Shown one piece after another: positions 17,250-29,528 of a stretch of 64,000 bases of DNA. Below the pieces are notes generated by a model. The model was not told where the DNA came from. It searched no databases and saw only the letters and a list, made by a program, of their open reading frames with translations. How positions within the stretch are numbered: position 1 is the stretch's first letter; the number at the start of each line of letters is the position of its first letter. The stretch comes from Pseudomonas koreensis (GTDB lineage Bacteria > Pseudomonadota > Gammaproteobacteria > Pseudomonadales > Pseudomonadaceae), in contig NZ_JAAQYM010000001.1 in NCBI RefSeq assembly GCF_012986595.1, forward strand, positions 868,001-932,000, in the 5' to 3' direction. The position numbers and the translations under genes were made by a program.

Positions 17250-18587
17250 TCACTCCCCCTTCCCTTCAAGAAAGTCTGCGTCTTTGATGCGGTATTCGGC
17301 GCTGCGTGCGTGCGCGCTCAGGGATTCGCCACGGGCCAGCACCGAAGCAGTCTTGCCCAGCTCGGACGCACCGGCTTCGGAGCAGAAGATGATCGACGAA
17401 CGTTTCTGGAAGTCGTACACACCCAGCGGCGAGGAGAAACGCGCGGTGCCGGAGGTCGGCAGCACGTGATTCGGGCCGGCGCAGTAATCGCCCAGCGCCT
17501 CGGAGGTGTGCCGGCCCATGAAGATCGCGCCAGCGTGACGAATCTGCGGCAGCCAGGCTTGCGGGTCGGCCACCGACAGCTCCAGGTGTTCCGGGGCGAT
17601 GCGGTTGGCGACTTCGATGGCTTGTGCCATGTCACGCACGTGAATCAGCGCGCCGCGACCGTTGATCGAGGTTTCGATGATGGTCGCGCGGTCCATGGTC
17701 GGCAGCAACTTGTCGATGCTGGCCGCCACCTTGTCGAGGAACTCGGCGTCGTGGCTGACCAGAATCGCCTGGGCGTCTTCGTCGTGTTCGGCCTGGGAGA
17801 ACAGGTCCATGGCGATCCAGTCCGGATCGGTCTGGCCGTCGCACACCACGAGAATCTCCGACGGGCCGGCGATCATGTCGATGCCAACCTGGCCGAACAC
17901 GTGGCGCTTGGCGGTGGCGACATAGATGTTGCCCGGGCCGACCACCTTGTCCACTTGCGGCACGCTTTCGGTGCCATAAGCCAGCGCGGCAACCGCCTGG
18001 GCGCCACCGATGGTGAACACCCGGTCAACGCCGGCGATGCACGCCGCCGCCAGCACCAGCTCATTGATTTCGCCACGCGGGGTCGGCACGACCATGACCA
18101 CTTCGGTCACGCCCGCGACCTTGGCCGGAATCGCGTTCATCAATACCGACGACGGGTACGAGGCCTTGCCGCCCGGCACGTACAGGCCGGCGCGATCCAG
18201 TGGCGTGACTTTCTGGCCGAGCACGGTGCCGTCAGCTTCGGTGTAGCTCCAGGAATCCTGCTTCTGTTTTTCGTGGTAGCTACGCACCCGCGCGGCGGCT
18301 TTTTCCAGCGCTTCGCGCTGCGCCACGGTGATGCGGGTCAGGGCCAGTTCCAGACGCTCGCGCGGCAGAATCAGGTCAGCCATCGAAGCGACTTGCAGAC
18401 CGTCGAACTTCTGGGTGAACTCGACCAGCGCCGCGTCACCGCGCTCGCGCACTGCCTTGATGATGTCCAGCACGCGCTGATTGACCGAGTCGTCAGACAC
18501 ACTTTCCCAGCTCAGCAGATGATCCAGATGATGCGCGAAATCCGGGTCAGCAGCGTTGAGTCGGCGAATTGCAGTCGGTGCGGTCAT
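17250..18587 (-). CDS. hisD: Histidinol dehydrogenase
   Basis: A 445-residue zinc enzyme oxidising L-histidinol to L-histidine with two NAD+. Seen are [63 protein letters not shown] (Gln/His zinc ligands), EHLELSV and the C-terminal [14 protein letters not shown] with the catalytic/metal His. ATG 18587 has GAGG eight bases upstream and begins at the family N-terminus; the open frame runs on to 19073 but that part overlaps hisG in another frame and has no homology. A 125-base gap separates it from hisG; no terminator was recognised there. Confidence 0.95.
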   Translation of the reverse strand: MTAPTAIRRLNAADPDFAHHLDHLLSWESVSDDSVNQRVLDIIKAVRERGDAALVEFTQKFDGLQVASMADLILPRERLELALTRITVAQREALEKAAARVRSYHEKQKQDSWSYTEADGTVLGQKVTPLDRAGLYVPGGKASYPSSVLMNAIPAKVAGVTEVVMVVPTPRGEINELVLAAACIAGVDRVFTIGGAQAVAALAYGTESVPQVDKVVGPGNIYVATAKRHVFGQVGIDMIAGPSEILVVCDGQTDPDWIAMDLFSQAEHDEDAQAILVSHDAEFLDKVAASIDKLLPTMDRATIIETSINGRGALIHVRDMAQAIEVANRIAPEHLELSVADPQAWLPQIRHAGAIFMGRHTSEALGDYCAGPNHVLPTSGTARFSSPLGVYDFQKRSSIIFCSEAGASELGKTASVLARGESLSAHARSAEYRIKDADFLEGKGE

Positions 18588-18712
18588 AGCGAGAGCCTCA
18601 TAGGAATGGCAAAAACTCAGGCGCCCTAACTTAGCAGTCGTTTCCGCTTGGGCACCTGAGATTCTGGCTATGAGGCGGATAGACGGGCGCGACTCAGCGT
18701 CGCGCAGGTGAA

Positions 18713-19348
18713 TCAGCCGCGGTGTCGCGATTCCACTGCGTTGCGCAGGGTATCGATCAACGCCTGAATACGGGCGTGCTGCATCTTCATCGAAGCCTTG
18801 TTGACCACCAGGCGCGAGCTGATCGTGGCGATCAGTTCCTGAGGTTCCAGGCCGTTGGCGCGCAGGGTGTTGCCGGTGTCGACCACGTCGATGATCTTGT
18901 CCGCCAGACCGATCAGCGGCGCCAGTTCCATCGAGCCGTAGAGCTTGATGATGTCGACCTGACGGCCCTGCTCGGCGTAGTAACGCTTGGCGACGTTGAC
19001 GAACTTGGTCGCCACGCGCAGACGGCCCTTGGGCTCCGGCGCACCGATCTTGCCGGCGGTCATCAGCTTGCACTGGGCAATTTGCAGATCCAGCGGCTCG
19101 TACAGGCCCTGGCCGGTGTATTCCATCAACACGTCTTTACCAGCGACACCGAGGTCGGCCGCGCCATGCTCGACATAGGTCGGCACGTCGGTGGCACGCA
19201 CGATCAACAGACGTACGTCATCCTGAGTGGTAGGGATGATCAGCTTGCGGCTCTTGTCCGGATTCTCGGTCGGCACGATGCCCGCTTCAGCGAGAAGCGG
19301 CAGGGTGTCGTCAAGGATGCGGCCCTTGGACAGTGCGATGGTCAACAT
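18713..19348 (-). CDS. hisG: ATP phosphoribosyltransferase, short form
   Basis: A 211-residue catalytic subunit joining ATP and PRPP in the first step of histidine synthesis. [19 protein letters not shown] opens the domain; [16 protein letters not shown] and the PRPP-binding [25 protein letters not shown] region (EL...VDTGNTL) are clear. The protein lacks the C-terminal regulatory ACT-like domain of long HisG, so it should need HisZ, which is not in this window, for activity and histidine feedback. It is preceded by murA (127-base gap) on the same strand. Confidence 0.96.
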   Translation of the reverse strand: MLTIALSKGRILDDTLPLLAEAGIVPTENPDKSRKLIIPTTQDDVRLLIVRATDVPTYVEHGAADLGVAGKDVLMEYTGQGLYEPLDLQIAQCKLMTAGKIGAPEPKGRLRVATKFVNVAKRYYAEQGRQVDIIKLYGSMELAPLIGLADKIIDVVDTGNTLRANGLEPQELIATISSRLVVNKASMKMQHARIQALIDTLRNAVESRHRG

Positions 19349-19475
19349 GGGAAACGTCAGTCCTTATCAAGGTACTCATGTCCGGTCGCAATCGGCGCCG
19401 GACACACATCGAGCCGGATACCGGCTCGACTCGAAACAAATTCAGTGGACACTTCCCTGTGTCCGCATGCAGCAA

Positions 19476-21003
<1,528 letters not shown>

Positions 21004-21046
21004 GCTCAACCTCAATCGGCGCCCTGTGCGCACGGGTCGGACATCA

Positions 21047-21106
21047 TACAAAAAAGCCCCGCGCCTGCGAACCCCGCATTGGCAGGACTCTGACGGGGGG
21101 CTTCTT
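21047..21106 (-). terminator. Terminator after the mla operon
   Basis: On the minus strand AGCCCCCC pairs with GGGGCT and is followed by TTTTTTG, beginning 14 bases beyond the mlaB stop. The long loop contains a second small GC-rich inverted pair. Confidence 0.75.
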
Positions 21107-21119
21107 TATCGATGCGGGT

Positions 21120-21425
21120 TCAGGGGTGCGCCAGCAACTCGGTCAGTTCACTGACCTGAGCGATCTCGCGCATGTCTTCCGGCATCGCGCGGATGCTGAC
21201 GGCCTTGCCGGCCGCCTGGGCATCGCGCATGAAGCACAGCAGCAAGGACAAGCCGACGCTGCTGGACTTCTTGACTGCCGAGCAATCGATCACCAGCGAT
21301 GCCGCCTTGCTGGACTTGATCAGCGCCTGGCCTTCCTTGCGCAGGTCGGGACCTGTGCGGTAGTCCAGCACACCGCTGAGCAGTAGCTCGTCGACATCAC
21401 TCATACGAACTGCCGCCTCATTCAT
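21120..21425 (-). CDS. mlaB: STAS-domain protein MlaB
   Basis: A 101-residue STAS protein, the cytoplasmic subunit that stabilises the MlaFE ABC transporter of the phospholipid transport pathway. The STAS fold is visible as LLLSGVLDYRTGPDLRKEG, LVIDCSAVKKSSSVGLSLLLCFM and AVSIRAMPEDMREIAQVSEL. It overlaps the 3' end of mlaC by four bases and is last in mlaFEDCB. Confidence 0.93.
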   Translation of the reverse strand: MNEAAVRMSDVDELLLSGVLDYRTGPDLRKEGQALIKSSKAASLVIDCSAVKKSSSVGLSLLLCFMRDAQAAGKAVSIRAMPEDMREIAQVSELTELLAHP

Positions 21426-22075
21426 TGCGCTGGCTTCGCGGCAGCTTTGTCGGTTTCTTCCTTGGCCTTGGCCACTTCACCGGCCCAACCATTGATGGTC
21501 TTGTCCAGGTCGTTGCCATTGCGTTGCATCGCATCGGCGAACTGATCACGGAACAGCTTGCCGATGTTGATGCCGTTGATGATCACGTTGCGCAGTTTCC
21601 ACTCGCCGTTGATCTTCTCCAGCGTGTACTGCACAGGGTAGATCGCGCCGTTGCTGCCCTTGACGGTCATGCCGACGCTGGTGCGATCGCCCGACTCGTC
21701 CTTGGCAGGGTCAACCGTGATGCCCTGGTTGTTGTATTCGAGCAAGGCGTTGCCGTAGAACTGGAACAGGCCTTTCTTGAAGTTTTCCTGGAAGGTCTGC
21801 ATCTGGGCAGGCGTAGCCTTGCGCGAATACTTGACCGTCATGATGCTTTTGGAAATGCCTTCGGCATCCACCACCGGACCGACAATGCTGTTCAGGGCGG
21901 CATAGAAGTCGGCCGGATCCTGCTTGTACTTCGCTTTATTGGCCGAAAGATCGGCCAGCATCCGGTTCGTGGTGTCCTGAACCAGATCGTGCGCCGACTG
22001 TCCGGGTGCAGCGTTGGCCAGCAGCGGCAGTGCCGCGAGCAACACCAACAGGCCACGTCGCAAGGTAGAGATCAT
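21422..22075 (-). CDS. mlaC: Phospholipid-binding periplasmic protein MlaC
   Basis: A 217-residue exported protein: signal peptide MISTLRRGLLVLLAALPLLANA, then the MlaC (Tol-Tol-Ttg2) domain with NRMLADLSANKAKYKQDP, and LLEYNNQGITVDP...DRTSVGMTVK. MlaC shuttles phospholipid between the outer-membrane MlaA complex and inner-membrane MlaFEDB. The Lys/Ala-rich C-terminus (KAKEETDKAAAKPAQ) is a flexible tail. It lies 11 bases after mlaD. Confidence 0.95.
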   Translation of the reverse strand: MISTLRRGLLVLLAALPLLANAAPGQSAHDLVQDTTNRMLADLSANKAKYKQDPADFYAALNSIVGPVVDAEGISKSIMTVKYSRKATPAQMQTFQENFKKGLFQFYGNALLEYNNQGITVDPAKDESGDRTSVGMTVKGSNGAIYPVQYTLEKINGEWKLRNVIINGINIGKLFRDQFADAMQRNGNDLDKTINGWAGEVAKAKEETDKAAAKPAQ

Positions 22076-22086
22076 TCAAAAGCTCC

Positions 22087-22554
22087 TCATTTGGCGTCTT
22101 TGCTAACGGTATTGAGCAGGAATTTACCGATCAGGTCTTCCAGTACCAGAGACGACTGCGTGTCATGGATGGTTCCACCATCCTTCAGGCGAGTATCTTC
22201 CCCGCCCACACTGATACCGATGTACTTCTCGCCCAACAGGCCAGCGGTCAGGATAGACGCTGTGGAGTCGGTCGGCAGGTTGTCGACCTTTTTATCCACC
22301 TGCAGGGTTACCCGACCGGTGAAGCTGTCGCGATCCAGATCGATGGCCGTGACCTTGCCGATGGTCACACCGGCCATGGTCACTTTGGCTCTGACCGTCA
22401 AACCGGCGATATTGTCGAAGTAGGCGTAAAGCTTATAGGTGTCGGTGGTCGAAGTCGGAGACAGGCCACTGACCCGCAGAGCAAGCAGTAACAAGGCCAG
22501 GATCCCTGCCAGCAGGAACAGGCCGACACCGATTTCCAGGGTGCGGTTTTGCAT
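22087..22554 (-). CDS. mlaD: MCE-domain protein MlaD
   Basis: A 155-residue inner-membrane-anchored MCE protein. One N-terminal TM helix (residues about 7-27, IGVGLFLLAGILALLLLALRV) is followed by the MCE domain (YKLYAYFDNIAGLTVRAKVTMAGVTIGKV, with LLGEKYIGISVGG). Hexamers form the hydrophobic channel for phospholipid passage above MlaE. The start overlaps the mlaE stop by one base (TGATG). Confidence 0.95.
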   Translation of the reverse strand: MQNRTLEIGVGLFLLAGILALLLLALRVSGLSPTSTTDTYKLYAYFDNIAGLTVRAKVTMAGVTIGKVTAIDLDRDSFTGRVTLQVDKKVDNLPTDSTASILTAGLLGEKYIGISVGGEDTRLKDGGTIHDTQSSLVLEDLIGKFLLNTVSKDAK

Positions 22555-23351
22555 CAGAAATCTCCAAACATCAAAGCGGTCAGAATAAAGTCCAGGCCCA
22601 GTACCGCCAGCGAGGCGAATACCACGGTCTTGGTGGTGGCGCGACTGATGCCCTCGGAAGTGGGCTCACAGTCATAGCCTTGGAATACGGCGATCCAGGT
22701 CACGACGAAGGCGAAAACGACACTTTTGATGACGCCGTTGAGCACATCGCTGGTGAAGTTCACGCTGTTTTGCATGTTCGCCCAGTAGGAGCCTTCATAC
22801 ACCCCAAGCCAGTCGACAGCCACCCACGAACCGCCCCAGATGCCCACCACGCTGAAAATCATCGCCAGCACCGGCAGGGAAATGAAACCGGCCCACAGAC
22901 GCGGGGCAATAATGTATTTGAGCGGATCGACGCCGATCATTTCCAGGCTGGAAAGCTGTTCGGTGGACTTCATGTTGCCGATTTCGGCGGTCAGTGCCGA
23001 ACCGGCACGCCCGGCAAACAGCAGCGCCGTGACCACCGGCCCCAGCTCACGCAGCAACGTCAGGGCCACCATCTGCCCCACCGCCTGCTCCGAACCGTAG
23101 CTCGACAGAATACTGAAGCCCTGCAGCGCCAGCACCATGCCGATGAAGATCCCGGACACGACGATGATCACCAGCGACATCACGCCAACCGAATGCAGTT
23201 GCTTGACCAGCAGACCGAAACCGCCGCTGATGCCACCACGACCGAGCAAGGCGTGAAACAGGAACAGGGTCGCGCGGCCAAACACCGCGACAGCGTCGAT
23301 CGCGGCTTCGCCGAAGCGGCGCACACGTTCTATCAATGAAATTCTGCGCAT
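22554..23351 (-). CDS. mlaE: ABC transporter permease MlaE
   Basis: A 265-residue MlaE-family permease with about five TM helices. Family signatures include [81 protein letters not shown], a near-invariant block, and the C-terminal [38 protein letters not shown]. It forms the membrane core of the Mla lipid transporter. It overlaps mlaF by one base and mlaD by one base, so translation of F-E-D is coupled. Confidence 0.95.
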   Translation of the reverse strand: MRRISLIERVRRFGEAAIDAVAVFGRATLFLFHALLGRGGISGGFGLLVKQLHSVGVMSLVIIVVSGIFIGMVLALQGFSILSSYGSEQAVGQMVALTLLRELGPVVTALLFAGRAGSALTAEIGNMKSTEQLSSLEMIGVDPLKYIIAPRLWAGFISLPVLAMIFSVVGIWGGSWVAVDWLGVYEGSYWANMQNSVNFTSDVLNGVIKSVVFAFVVTWIAVFQGYDCEPTSEGISRATTKTVVFASLAVLGLDFILTALMFGDF

Positions 23352-24160
23352 CAGCGCTTCCCCAGAAGATCTGCGCGGTAATCCGTCGCTGGAAAATGGT
23401 ACGGCACCGGGCCGTCGGGGTTACCGGTCATGAACTGGCGAATACGGGGTTCATCCGAATTCATCAACTCGTCCGGCGTACCCTGCCCCAACACCTGACC
23501 ATCACCTACTACATAGATGTAGTCAGCGATGCTCGCGGTCTCGGCCAGATCGTGGGACACCACGATGCTGGTGATGCCCAGCGCATCGTTGAGCAGACGG
23601 ATCAGACGGACCAGCACGCCCATGGCGATCGGATCCTGACCGACGAACGGCTCGTCATACATGAGAATCTGCGGATCGAGGGCAATCGCACGAGCCAGGG
23701 CAACACGACGTTTCATGCCTCCCGAAAGCTCGTCGGGCATCAACTCGATCGCGCCACGCAGACCCACCGCCTGCAATTTGAGCAGGACGATGTCGCGGAT
23801 CATCTCATCCGGCAATTGGGTATGAACACGCAGGGGGAAAGCGACGTTCTCGAACACATCGAGATCGGTGAACAGTGCGCCGCTCTGAAACAGCACGCCC
23901 ATGTGCTTTCGCGCATCGAACAGATCACTGCGCGACAGCGTCGGCAGGTTCTGACCGTTGACCCACACTTCCCCGCTGGAAGGACGCAATTGCGCACCCA
24001 TCAAACGCAGCAGCGTGGTCTTGCCACACCCGGAAGGCCCCATGATGCCGGTGACCTTGCCGCGCGGGATGCGAATATCGACGTTATTGAAAATGCTGCG
24101 CGCACCGCGCTTGAAGGAGACTCCCTTCAGCTCGACCGCGTAGGCGTTATCGGCACTCAT
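23351..24160 (-). CDS. mlaF: ABC transporter ATP-binding protein MlaF
   Basis: A 269-residue ATPase powering Mla phospholipid transport. Walker A is GPSGCGKTT near residue 45, the signature [14 protein letters not shown], Walker [14 protein letters not shown], and the switch His in VVSHD. It is the first gene of mlaFEDCB. A 276-base divergent intergenic region separates it from kdsD. Confidence 0.95.
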   Translation of the reverse strand: MSADNAYAVELKGVSFKRGARSIFNNVDIRIPRGKVTGIMGPSGCGKTTLLRLMGAQLRPSSGEVWVNGQNLPTLSRSDLFDARKHMGVLFQSGALFTDLDVFENVAFPLRVHTQLPDEMIRDIVLLKLQAVGLRGAIELMPDELSGGMKRRVALARAIALDPQILMYDEPFVGQDPIAMGVLVRLIRLLNDALGITSIVVSHDLAETASIADYIYVVGDGQVLGQGTPDELMNSDEPRIRQFMTGNPDGPVPYHFPATDYRADLLGKR

Positions 24161-24369
24161 CTAAACTCCTTGCGATGCAGCCTCTCACTCGGACGCCTGG
24201 CTTTCCTTGGAAAGCACATACCTCCCGGGCGGGCCGAACTGGCGGCGAACTATATCACTGCAATCGCCAAGCCCCCAAGGCCCAAGGCCGTCCGTGTTCA
24301 GCGTTATGACAGGCCTGACGGCTCTTTTCAGGCGTTTTTAGTGACGAGGAATGACAAAGCACGACGAAC

Positions 24370-24402
24370 TTGCGTGAGGCTTTTCAACATAACCGCTATA
24401 AT
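24370..24402 (+). promoter_or_regulatory. Possible sigma-70 promoter of kdsD
   Basis: A perfect TATAAT lies at 24397-24402, 35 bases before the kdsD ATG. The best upstream hexamer, TTGCGT at 24370, is 21 bases away, which is too far for a good -35, so only the -10 is convincing. The rest of the 24161-24436 gap shows no further feature I can assign. Confidence 0.45.
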
Positions 24403-24436
24403 CGCCGCCTTTTCATCGGGCTATACGATTTCTGAC

Positions 24437-25411
24437 ATGAGCCAATCCAGCGACCTGATTCAATCGGCACAACGCACCATCCGCCTCGAAGTGGAAGCCG
24501 TACAAGGCTTGTTGCCCCATATCGACGCCGATTTCGTACGCGCTTGCGAGATGATTCTGGCCAGCAAAGGCCGTGTGGTCGTGGTCGGCATGGGCAAATC
24601 CGGGCACGTCGGCAACAAGATTGCTGCAACCCTGGCCAGCACCGGCACCCCGGCGTTTTTCGTGCATCCAGCCGAAGCCAGCCACGGCGACATGGGCATG
24701 ATCACCCGCGACGACGTGATCCTCGCCCTGTCCAACTCCGGCTCGACCAACGAAATCGTCACCCTGCTGCCTTTGATCAAACGCCTGGGCATCCAGTTGA
24801 TCAGCGTGACCGGCAATCCGCAGTCGCCGCTGGCCAAGGCCGCCGAGGTCAATCTCAACGTGCATGTCGAGCATGAAGCCTGCCCGTTGAACCTGGCGCC
24901 AACGTCCTCGACCACCGCTGCATTGGTCATGGGCGACGCGCTGGCCGTGGCGCTGCTGGAAGCCCGTGGTTTTACCGCTGAAGATTTCGCTTTTTCCCAC
25001 CCGGGCGGCGCGCTGGGCCGACGTCTGCTGCTGAAAGTCGAAAACGTCATGCACGCCGGCCAGGAGCTGCCACAGGTGCAACGCGGCACCCTGCTCAAAG
25101 ACGCGCTCATGGAAATGACCCGCAAGGGCCTGGGCATGACCGCGATTGTTGAAGCCGACGGCAAACTGGCCGGGATCTTCACCGATGGCGATCTGCGCCG
25201 CACGCTGGACCGCAGCATCGACATCCGTAGCGCCACCATCGACCAGGTCATGACCGCGCACGGCAAGACCGCACGGCCCGAAATGCTCGCCGCCGAAGCG
25301 CTGAAAATCATGGAAGACCACCGAATCAACGCACTGGTTGTCGTGGATGAAGAAGATCGCCCGATCGGCGCCTTCAACCTCTCCGATCTGCTGCGTGCAG
25401 GAGTGATGTAA
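24437..25411 (+). CDS. kdsD: Arabinose-5-phosphate isomerase KdsD
   Basis: A 324-residue isomerase making D-arabinose-5-phosphate from ribulose-5-phosphate for KDO and LPS. The N-terminal SIS domain has VVVGMGKSGHVGNKIAATLASTG, HPAEASHGDMGM and LSNSGSTNE; two CBS domains follow (about residues 205-324), ending FNLSDLLRAGVM. ATG 24437 is the family start; the frame is open far upstream but without homology. Its stop codon overlaps the kdsC ATG by one base (TAATG). Confidence 0.96.
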   Translation: MSQSSDLIQSAQRTIRLEVEAVQGLLPHIDADFVRACEMILASKGRVVVVGMGKSGHVGNKIAATLASTGTPAFFVHPAEASHGDMGMITRDDVILALSNSGSTNEIVTLLPLIKRLGIQLISVTGNPQSPLAKAAEVNLNVHVEHEACPLNLAPTSSTTAALVMGDALAVALLEARGFTAEDFAFSHPGGALGRRLLLKVENVMHAGQELPQVQRGTLLKDALMEMTRKGLGMTAIVEADGKLAGIFTDGDLRRTLDRSIDIRSATIDQVMTAHGKTARPEMLAAEALKIMEDHRINALVVVDEEDRPIGAFNLSDLLRAGVM

Positions 25412-25935
25412 TGACAACCGATCTGCTGCAGCGCGGCAAAGCGATCAAACTGGCGGTATTCGACGTCGACGGCGTCCTCACCGACGGTCGCCTGTACTTC
25501 CTTGAGGACGGCAGCGAATTCAAGACTTTCAATACCCTCGATGGCCAGGGCATCAAAATGCTGATGAACGCTGGCGTCGAAACTGCGATCATCAGCGGTC
25601 GCAAGACACCTGTGGTCGAGCGCCGGGCGAAGAACCTCGGTATCCCGCACCTGTTTCAGGGTCGCGAGGACAAATTGGTGGTTCTGGACGGCCTGCTGGC
25701 GCAACTGGGCCTAAGCTATGAACAGGTCGCCTACCTCGGTGACGACTTGCCTGACCTGCCGGTGATCCGCCGTGTAGGCCTGGGCATGGCCGTTGCCAAT
25801 GCTGCCGACTTCGTGCGCGAACACGCCCATGGCGTCACTCGGGCTCGCGGTGGCGAAGGCGCTGCCCGCGAATTCTGCGAATTGATCCTGCGCGCCCAGG
25901 GCCGCCTCGATGCGGCCAACGCCGCGTACCTGTGA
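25411..25935 (+). CDS. kdsC: KDO-8-phosphate phosphatase KdsC
   Basis: A 174-residue HAD-superfamily C0 phosphatase removing phosphate from KDO-8-P. The nucleophile motif is FDVDGVLTDG (residues about 18-27), motif II AIISGRKTPVVERR, motif III Lys in GREDKL, and motif IV YLGDDLPDLPV. It lacks a cap domain and should be a tetramer. It is in the middle of the kdsD-kdsC-lptCAB unit. Confidence 0.96.
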   Translation: MTTDLLQRGKAIKLAVFDVDGVLTDGRLYFLEDGSEFKTFNTLDGQGIKMLMNAGVETAIISGRKTPVVERRAKNLGIPHLFQGREDKLVVLDGLLAQLGLSYEQVAYLGDDLPDLPVIRRVGLGMAVANAADFVREHAHGVTRARGGEGAAREFCELILRAQGRLDAANAAYL

Positions 25936-25943
25936 GCCAAATC

Positions 25944-26516
25944 ATGTTTAGCAAAAAATTTCGCAACTTCCTGCTGTTCGGCTGTATCGCTGCCATGTTT
26001 GCGGCGGTCGGCTACTGGAACATCAGCCCTGAGCGTTTCCTCGACAAACCTGTGGTCAAGGTCGAAGACACGGCCATCGACTGGTACGCCACCAACACAC
26101 ATACCCTGCAATACCTTCCGGACGGCAAGCTGCAGTACGAGATGACCTCCGACAAGGCCGAGCACCTGAAAGCGACGGACGTGACCCTGGTCACCAAACC
26201 CGACCTGAACATGTTCCGCGGCACCGAATTCCCATGGCACGTGACCAGCGAGCGTGGCGAGGTGAATCCTGACGGAACGCAGGTAGAACTGATCGACTCG
26301 GTACGCATCAAGCGCACCGATGAAAAGAACCGCGACACCCTGATCACCAGTACACGAATGACGGTGTTCCCTCAGCAGCAATATGCGCAGACCGAGCAAC
26401 CCGTTAGAATCGACGGCGCTGGCGGTGTATCGACTGGCGTGGGAATGAAGGCGTATTTGAAGGAAAGCAGGATACACCTGCAATCGAACGTAAGAGGACA
26501 GTATGAGGCTCGTTAA
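25944..26516 (+). CDS. lptC: LPS export protein LptC
   Basis: A 190-residue bitopic inner-membrane protein. One N-terminal TM helix (FRNFLLFGCIAAMFAAVGYW) leads to a periplasmic beta-jellyroll (ATNTHTLQYLPDGKLQYEMTSDKAEHL...), which receives LPS from LptBFG and passes it to LptA. ATG 25944 is preferred because the basic residues and TM helix start there; GTG 25932 is in frame and overlaps the kdsC stop (GTGA). The stop overlaps lptA by 14 bases. Confidence 0.9.
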   Translation: MFSKKFRNFLLFGCIAAMFAAVGYWNISPERFLDKPVVKVEDTAIDWYATNTHTLQYLPDGKLQYEMTSDKAEHLKATDVTLVTKPDLNMFRGTEFPWHVTSERGEVNPDGTQVELIDSVRIKRTDEKNRDTLITSTRMTVFPQQQYAQTEQPVRIDGAGGVSTGVGMKAYLKESRIHLQSNVRGQYEAR

Positions 26517-27048
26517 AACCCTCCCTATTTTGCTCAGTCTGGGCGCAGCACTGGGAAGCGTGAGCGCCTGGGCTCTGCCGAACGATCAGCAGCAACCTAT
26601 CCGCATTCAGGCCGACGACGCACAACTGGACGACAAGAACGGCATCGCCACCTATAAAGGTGATGTGATCATCACCCAGGGCTCGATGATCGTTAAAGGC
26701 AACACGGTGACCATCACCCGCACCCCGAGCGGAGACATCGATGTCGTGACCTCGGTCGGCAACCTTGCCTACTTCGAGCAATTGCAAACCGCTGGCGACG
26801 CCAAGCCAGTTCAGGGCTGGGGCGTGACGATCCAGTACCATGCCGCGCAAAACCGCGTCGTGCTGATCGACAAGGCCAAGGTTGTCGACAAGGACAACAA
26901 CACCACCCAGGGCGAGAAAATCGTCTACGACACCGTGAAGAAACTGGCCAGCGCCGGTCGCGCTACCGGCAGCAAGGTCACTGAAGCGCGTCCGCGCATC
27001 GACATGGTGATCCAGCCGAAGAAGAAAACCGACGAGAAAACCCAGTAA
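26503..27048 (+). CDS. lptA: Periplasmic LPS-bridge protein LptA (LptH)
   Basis: A 181-residue exported protein. Signal peptide [24 protein letters not shown] is followed by the OstA-like jellyroll ([31 protein letters not shown]). It forms the periplasmic bridge between LptC and LptD. The C-terminus is Lys/Thr-rich ([10 protein letters not shown]). In Pseudomonas the orthologue is often called LptH. The start lies within lptC and the stop overlaps lptB by one base. Confidence 0.94.
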   Translation: MRLVKTLPILLSLGAALGSVSAWALPNDQQQPIRIQADDAQLDDKNGIATYKGDVIITQGSMIVKGNTVTITRTPSGDIDVVTSVGNLAYFEQLQTAGDAKPVQGWGVTIQYHAAQNRVVLIDKAKVVDKDNNTTQGEKIVYDTVKKLASAGRATGSKVTEARPRIDMVIQPKKKTDEKTQ

Positions 27049-27773
27049 TGGCAACTCTGAAAGCTCAGCACCTGGCCAAGGCCTATAAAAGCCGCCAGGT
27101 CGTGCGCGACGTCAGCCTGTCGATCGACAGCGGCCAGATCGTTGGCTTGCTCGGCCCGAACGGCGCCGGCAAGACCACCTGTTTCTACATGATCGTTGGC
27201 CTGGTGCAGGCCGATCAGGGTCGTGTGCTGATCGACGATCTGGACGTCAGCCACCAGCCAATGCACGGCCGCGCCAAGGCCGGTATCGGCTATCTGCCGC
27301 AAGAAGCGTCGATCTTCCGCAAACTGTCGGTAGCCGACAACATCATGGCGATCCTCGAGACCCGCGCCGAACTCGACAAGGCCGGGCGTCGCAAGGAACT
27401 GGAAAGCCTGCTGCAGGAATTCCACATCAGCCACATCCGCGACAACCTCGGCATGAGCCTGTCCGGTGGTGAACGCCGCCGGGTGGAAATCGCTCGGGCC
27501 CTGGCCACCGCACCGAAATTCATCCTGCTCGACGAACCGTTCGCCGGTGTCGACCCGATCTCGGTCGGCGACATCAAGCAGATCATCCATCACCTCAAAG
27601 CCAAGGGCATCGGCGTACTGATCACCGACCACAACGTCCGCGAGACCCTGGATATCTGCGAAACCGCTTACATCGTCAACGACGGTCAATTGATCGCCGA
27701 AGGTGACGCTGCAACCATCCTCGCCAACGATCTGGTGAAGGAAGTGTACCTGGGCCACGAGTTCCGCCTCTAA
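27048..27773 (+). CDS. lptB: LPS export ABC transporter ATPase LptB
   Basis: A 241-residue ATPase driving LPS extraction by LptFG. Walker A is [14 protein letters not shown]-loop [13 protein letters not shown], signature [15 protein letters not shown], Walker [14 protein letters not shown], switch [10 protein letters not shown]. The sequence is full length. It is followed by a 188-base gap before rpoN that contains TATAAT at 27879-27884, suggesting rpoN also has its own promoter. Confidence 0.96.
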   Translation: MATLKAQHLAKAYKSRQVVRDVSLSIDSGQIVGLLGPNGAGKTTCFYMIVGLVQADQGRVLIDDLDVSHQPMHGRAKAGIGYLPQEASIFRKLSVADNIMAILETRAELDKAGRRKELESLLQEFHISHIRDNLGMSLSGGERRRVEIARALATAPKFILLDEPFAGVDPISVGDIKQIIHHLKAKGIGVLITDHNVRETLDICETAYIVNDGQLIAEGDAATILANDLVKEVYLGHEFRL

Positions 27774-27961
27774 AGCGCGAGCACACCCGGCCAGCCGTTG
27801 GGGTGCTGTAACGTTGAAGCTGATTTTTATACGCTTTTATTGTTACAGCGCTCTAGGCAAACACGACAGTTTCAGGCATATAATTTGCTTAAGTTTGGCG
27901 CTTCGGCGCCCTGTAGTGGATGGCGCATGCGCGCCGGCGAATAAGGTGTTAAGCCCCTGCC

Positions 27962-29455
27962 ATGAAACCATCGCTAGTCTTGAGAATGGGCCAGCAGCTG
28001 ACGATGACACCGCAGCTGCAACAGGCCATCCGCCTGCTCCAATTGTCCACCCTGGACCTGCAACAGGAAATCCAGGAGGCCCTGGAATCAAATCCGATGC
28101 TCGAACGCCAGGAAGACGGCGACGACTTCGACAACTCCGATCCTTTGGCCGACAACGCCGAACAAAAGCCCAATACCGAGATTCAGGAACCGTCCTATCA
28201 GGAAACCGCCCCGACGGTGGACAACCTGGAGGATGGCGAATGGAACGAGCGCATCCCTAACGAGTTGCCCGTCGATACCGCCTGGGAAGACGTCTACCAG
28301 ACCAGCGCCAGCAGCCTGCCCACCAGCGATGACGACGAGTGGGACTTCACCACCCGCACCTCCGCCGGGGAAAGCCTGCACAGCCATCTGCTGTGGCAGC
28401 TGAACCTGGCGCCAATGTCCGACACGGATCGCCTGATTGCCGTGACCCTGATCGACTGCATCAACAATCAGGGCTACCTCGACGAAACCCTCGAAGAAAT
28501 TCTCGACGCCTTTGATCCGGAGCTCGACATCGAGCTGGACGAGATCGAAGCCGTCCTGCATCGCATCCAGCAATTCGAACCAGCCGGAATCGGTGCGCGC
28601 AATCTCAGCGAATGCCTGCTGCTGCAACTGCGTCAGCTGCCCGCCAAGACCCCTTGGCTGAACGAAGCCAAACGTCTGGTCAGCGACTACATCGATCTGC
28701 TGGGCAGCCGCGACTACAGCCAGCTGATGCGACGCATGAAGCTCAAGGAAGATGAGCTGCGTCAGGTCATCGAACTGGTGCAGAGCCTCAACCCGCGCCC
28801 GGGTTCGCAGATCGAATCGACCGAAGCCGAGTACGTGGTGCCCGACGTCATTGTGCGCAAGGACAACGAACGCTGGCTGGTCGAGCTGAACCAGGAGTCG
28901 GTACCGCGCCTGCGGGTCAATGCGCAATATGCAGGCTTCGTCCGCCGTGCCGACACCAGCGCCGACAACACTTTCATGCGCAATCAGCTTCAGGAAGCGC
29001 GCTGGTTCATCAAGAGCCTGCAAAGCCGCAACGAAACCCTGATGAAAGTCGCCACCCAGATCGTCGAGCATCAGCGCGGCTTCCTGGAATACGGTGACGA
29101 AGCCATGAAACCGTTGGTCCTGCACGACATCGCCGAGGCGGTCGGCATGCACGAATCGACGATTTCCCGGGTCACCACCCAGAAATTCATGCATACCCCG
29201 CGCGGTATTTATGAACTGAAATACTTTTTCTCCAGCCACGTCAGCACCTCCGAAGGCGGCGAATGCTCGTCCACGGCGATCCGCGCGATCATCAAAAAAC
29301 TGGTTGCGGCGGAAAATCAGAAAAAGCCGTTGAGTGACAGCAAGATCGCTGGTTTACTGGAGGCACAAGGCATTCAGGTGGCTCGCCGCACCGTCGCCAA
29401 GTACCGCGAATCCCTCGGGATCGCGCCTTCGAGCGAACGCAAGCGGTTGATGTAA
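27962..29455 (+). CDS. rpoN: RNA polymerase sigma-54 factor
   Basis: A 497-residue sigma-54. Region I at the N-terminus is Gln/Leu-rich ([22 protein letters not shown]), contacted by enhancer-binding proteins. Region II is acidic (residues about 45-115), then the core-binding domain, the helix-turn-helix ([28 protein letters not shown]), and the RpoN box [10 protein letters not shown] reading the -24 element. It directs nitrogen, motility and virulence promoters. The following hpf-ptsN-rapZ-ptsO order is the classical rpoN cluster. Confidence 0.97.
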   Translation: MKPSLVLRMGQQLTMTPQLQQAIRLLQLSTLDLQQEIQEALESNPMLERQEDGDDFDNSDPLADNAEQKPNTEIQEPSYQETAPTVDNLEDGEWNERIPNELPVDTAWEDVYQTSASSLPTSDDDEWDFTTRTSAGESLHSHLLWQLNLAPMSDTDRLIAVTLIDCINNQGYLDETLEEILDAFDPELDIELDEIEAVLHRIQQFEPAGIGARNLSECLLLQLRQLPAKTPWLNEAKRLVSDYIDLLGSRDYSQLMRRMKLKEDELRQVIELVQSLNPRPGSQIESTEAEYVVPDVIVRKDNERWLVELNQESVPRLRVNAQYAGFVRRADTSADNTFMRNQLQEARWFIKSLQSRNETLMKVATQIVEHQRGFLEYGDEAMKPLVLHDIAEAVGMHESTISRVTTQKFMHTPRGIYELKYFFSSHVSTSEGGECSSTAIRAIIKKLVAAENQKKPLSDSKIAGLLEAQGIQVARRTVAKYRESLGIAPSSERKRLM

Positions 29456-29528
29456 GCCACGTTACAGCGTTCCAGTGGCAGGCTATCCGGCCTGCCGCTT
29501 TATGCACTGGCAACGAAGGAGAAGCTGT

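Noticed and set aside
18588..19073. N-terminal extension of hisD through the hisG region
   Set aside because: The extension lies across hisG in another frame, has no homology and ATG 18587 has a good ribosome site.
19408..19431. Hairpin CGAGCCGG / CCGGCTCG between murA and hisG as a terminator
   Set aside because: No T-run follows on the minus strand; it may only be a weak attenuating structure.
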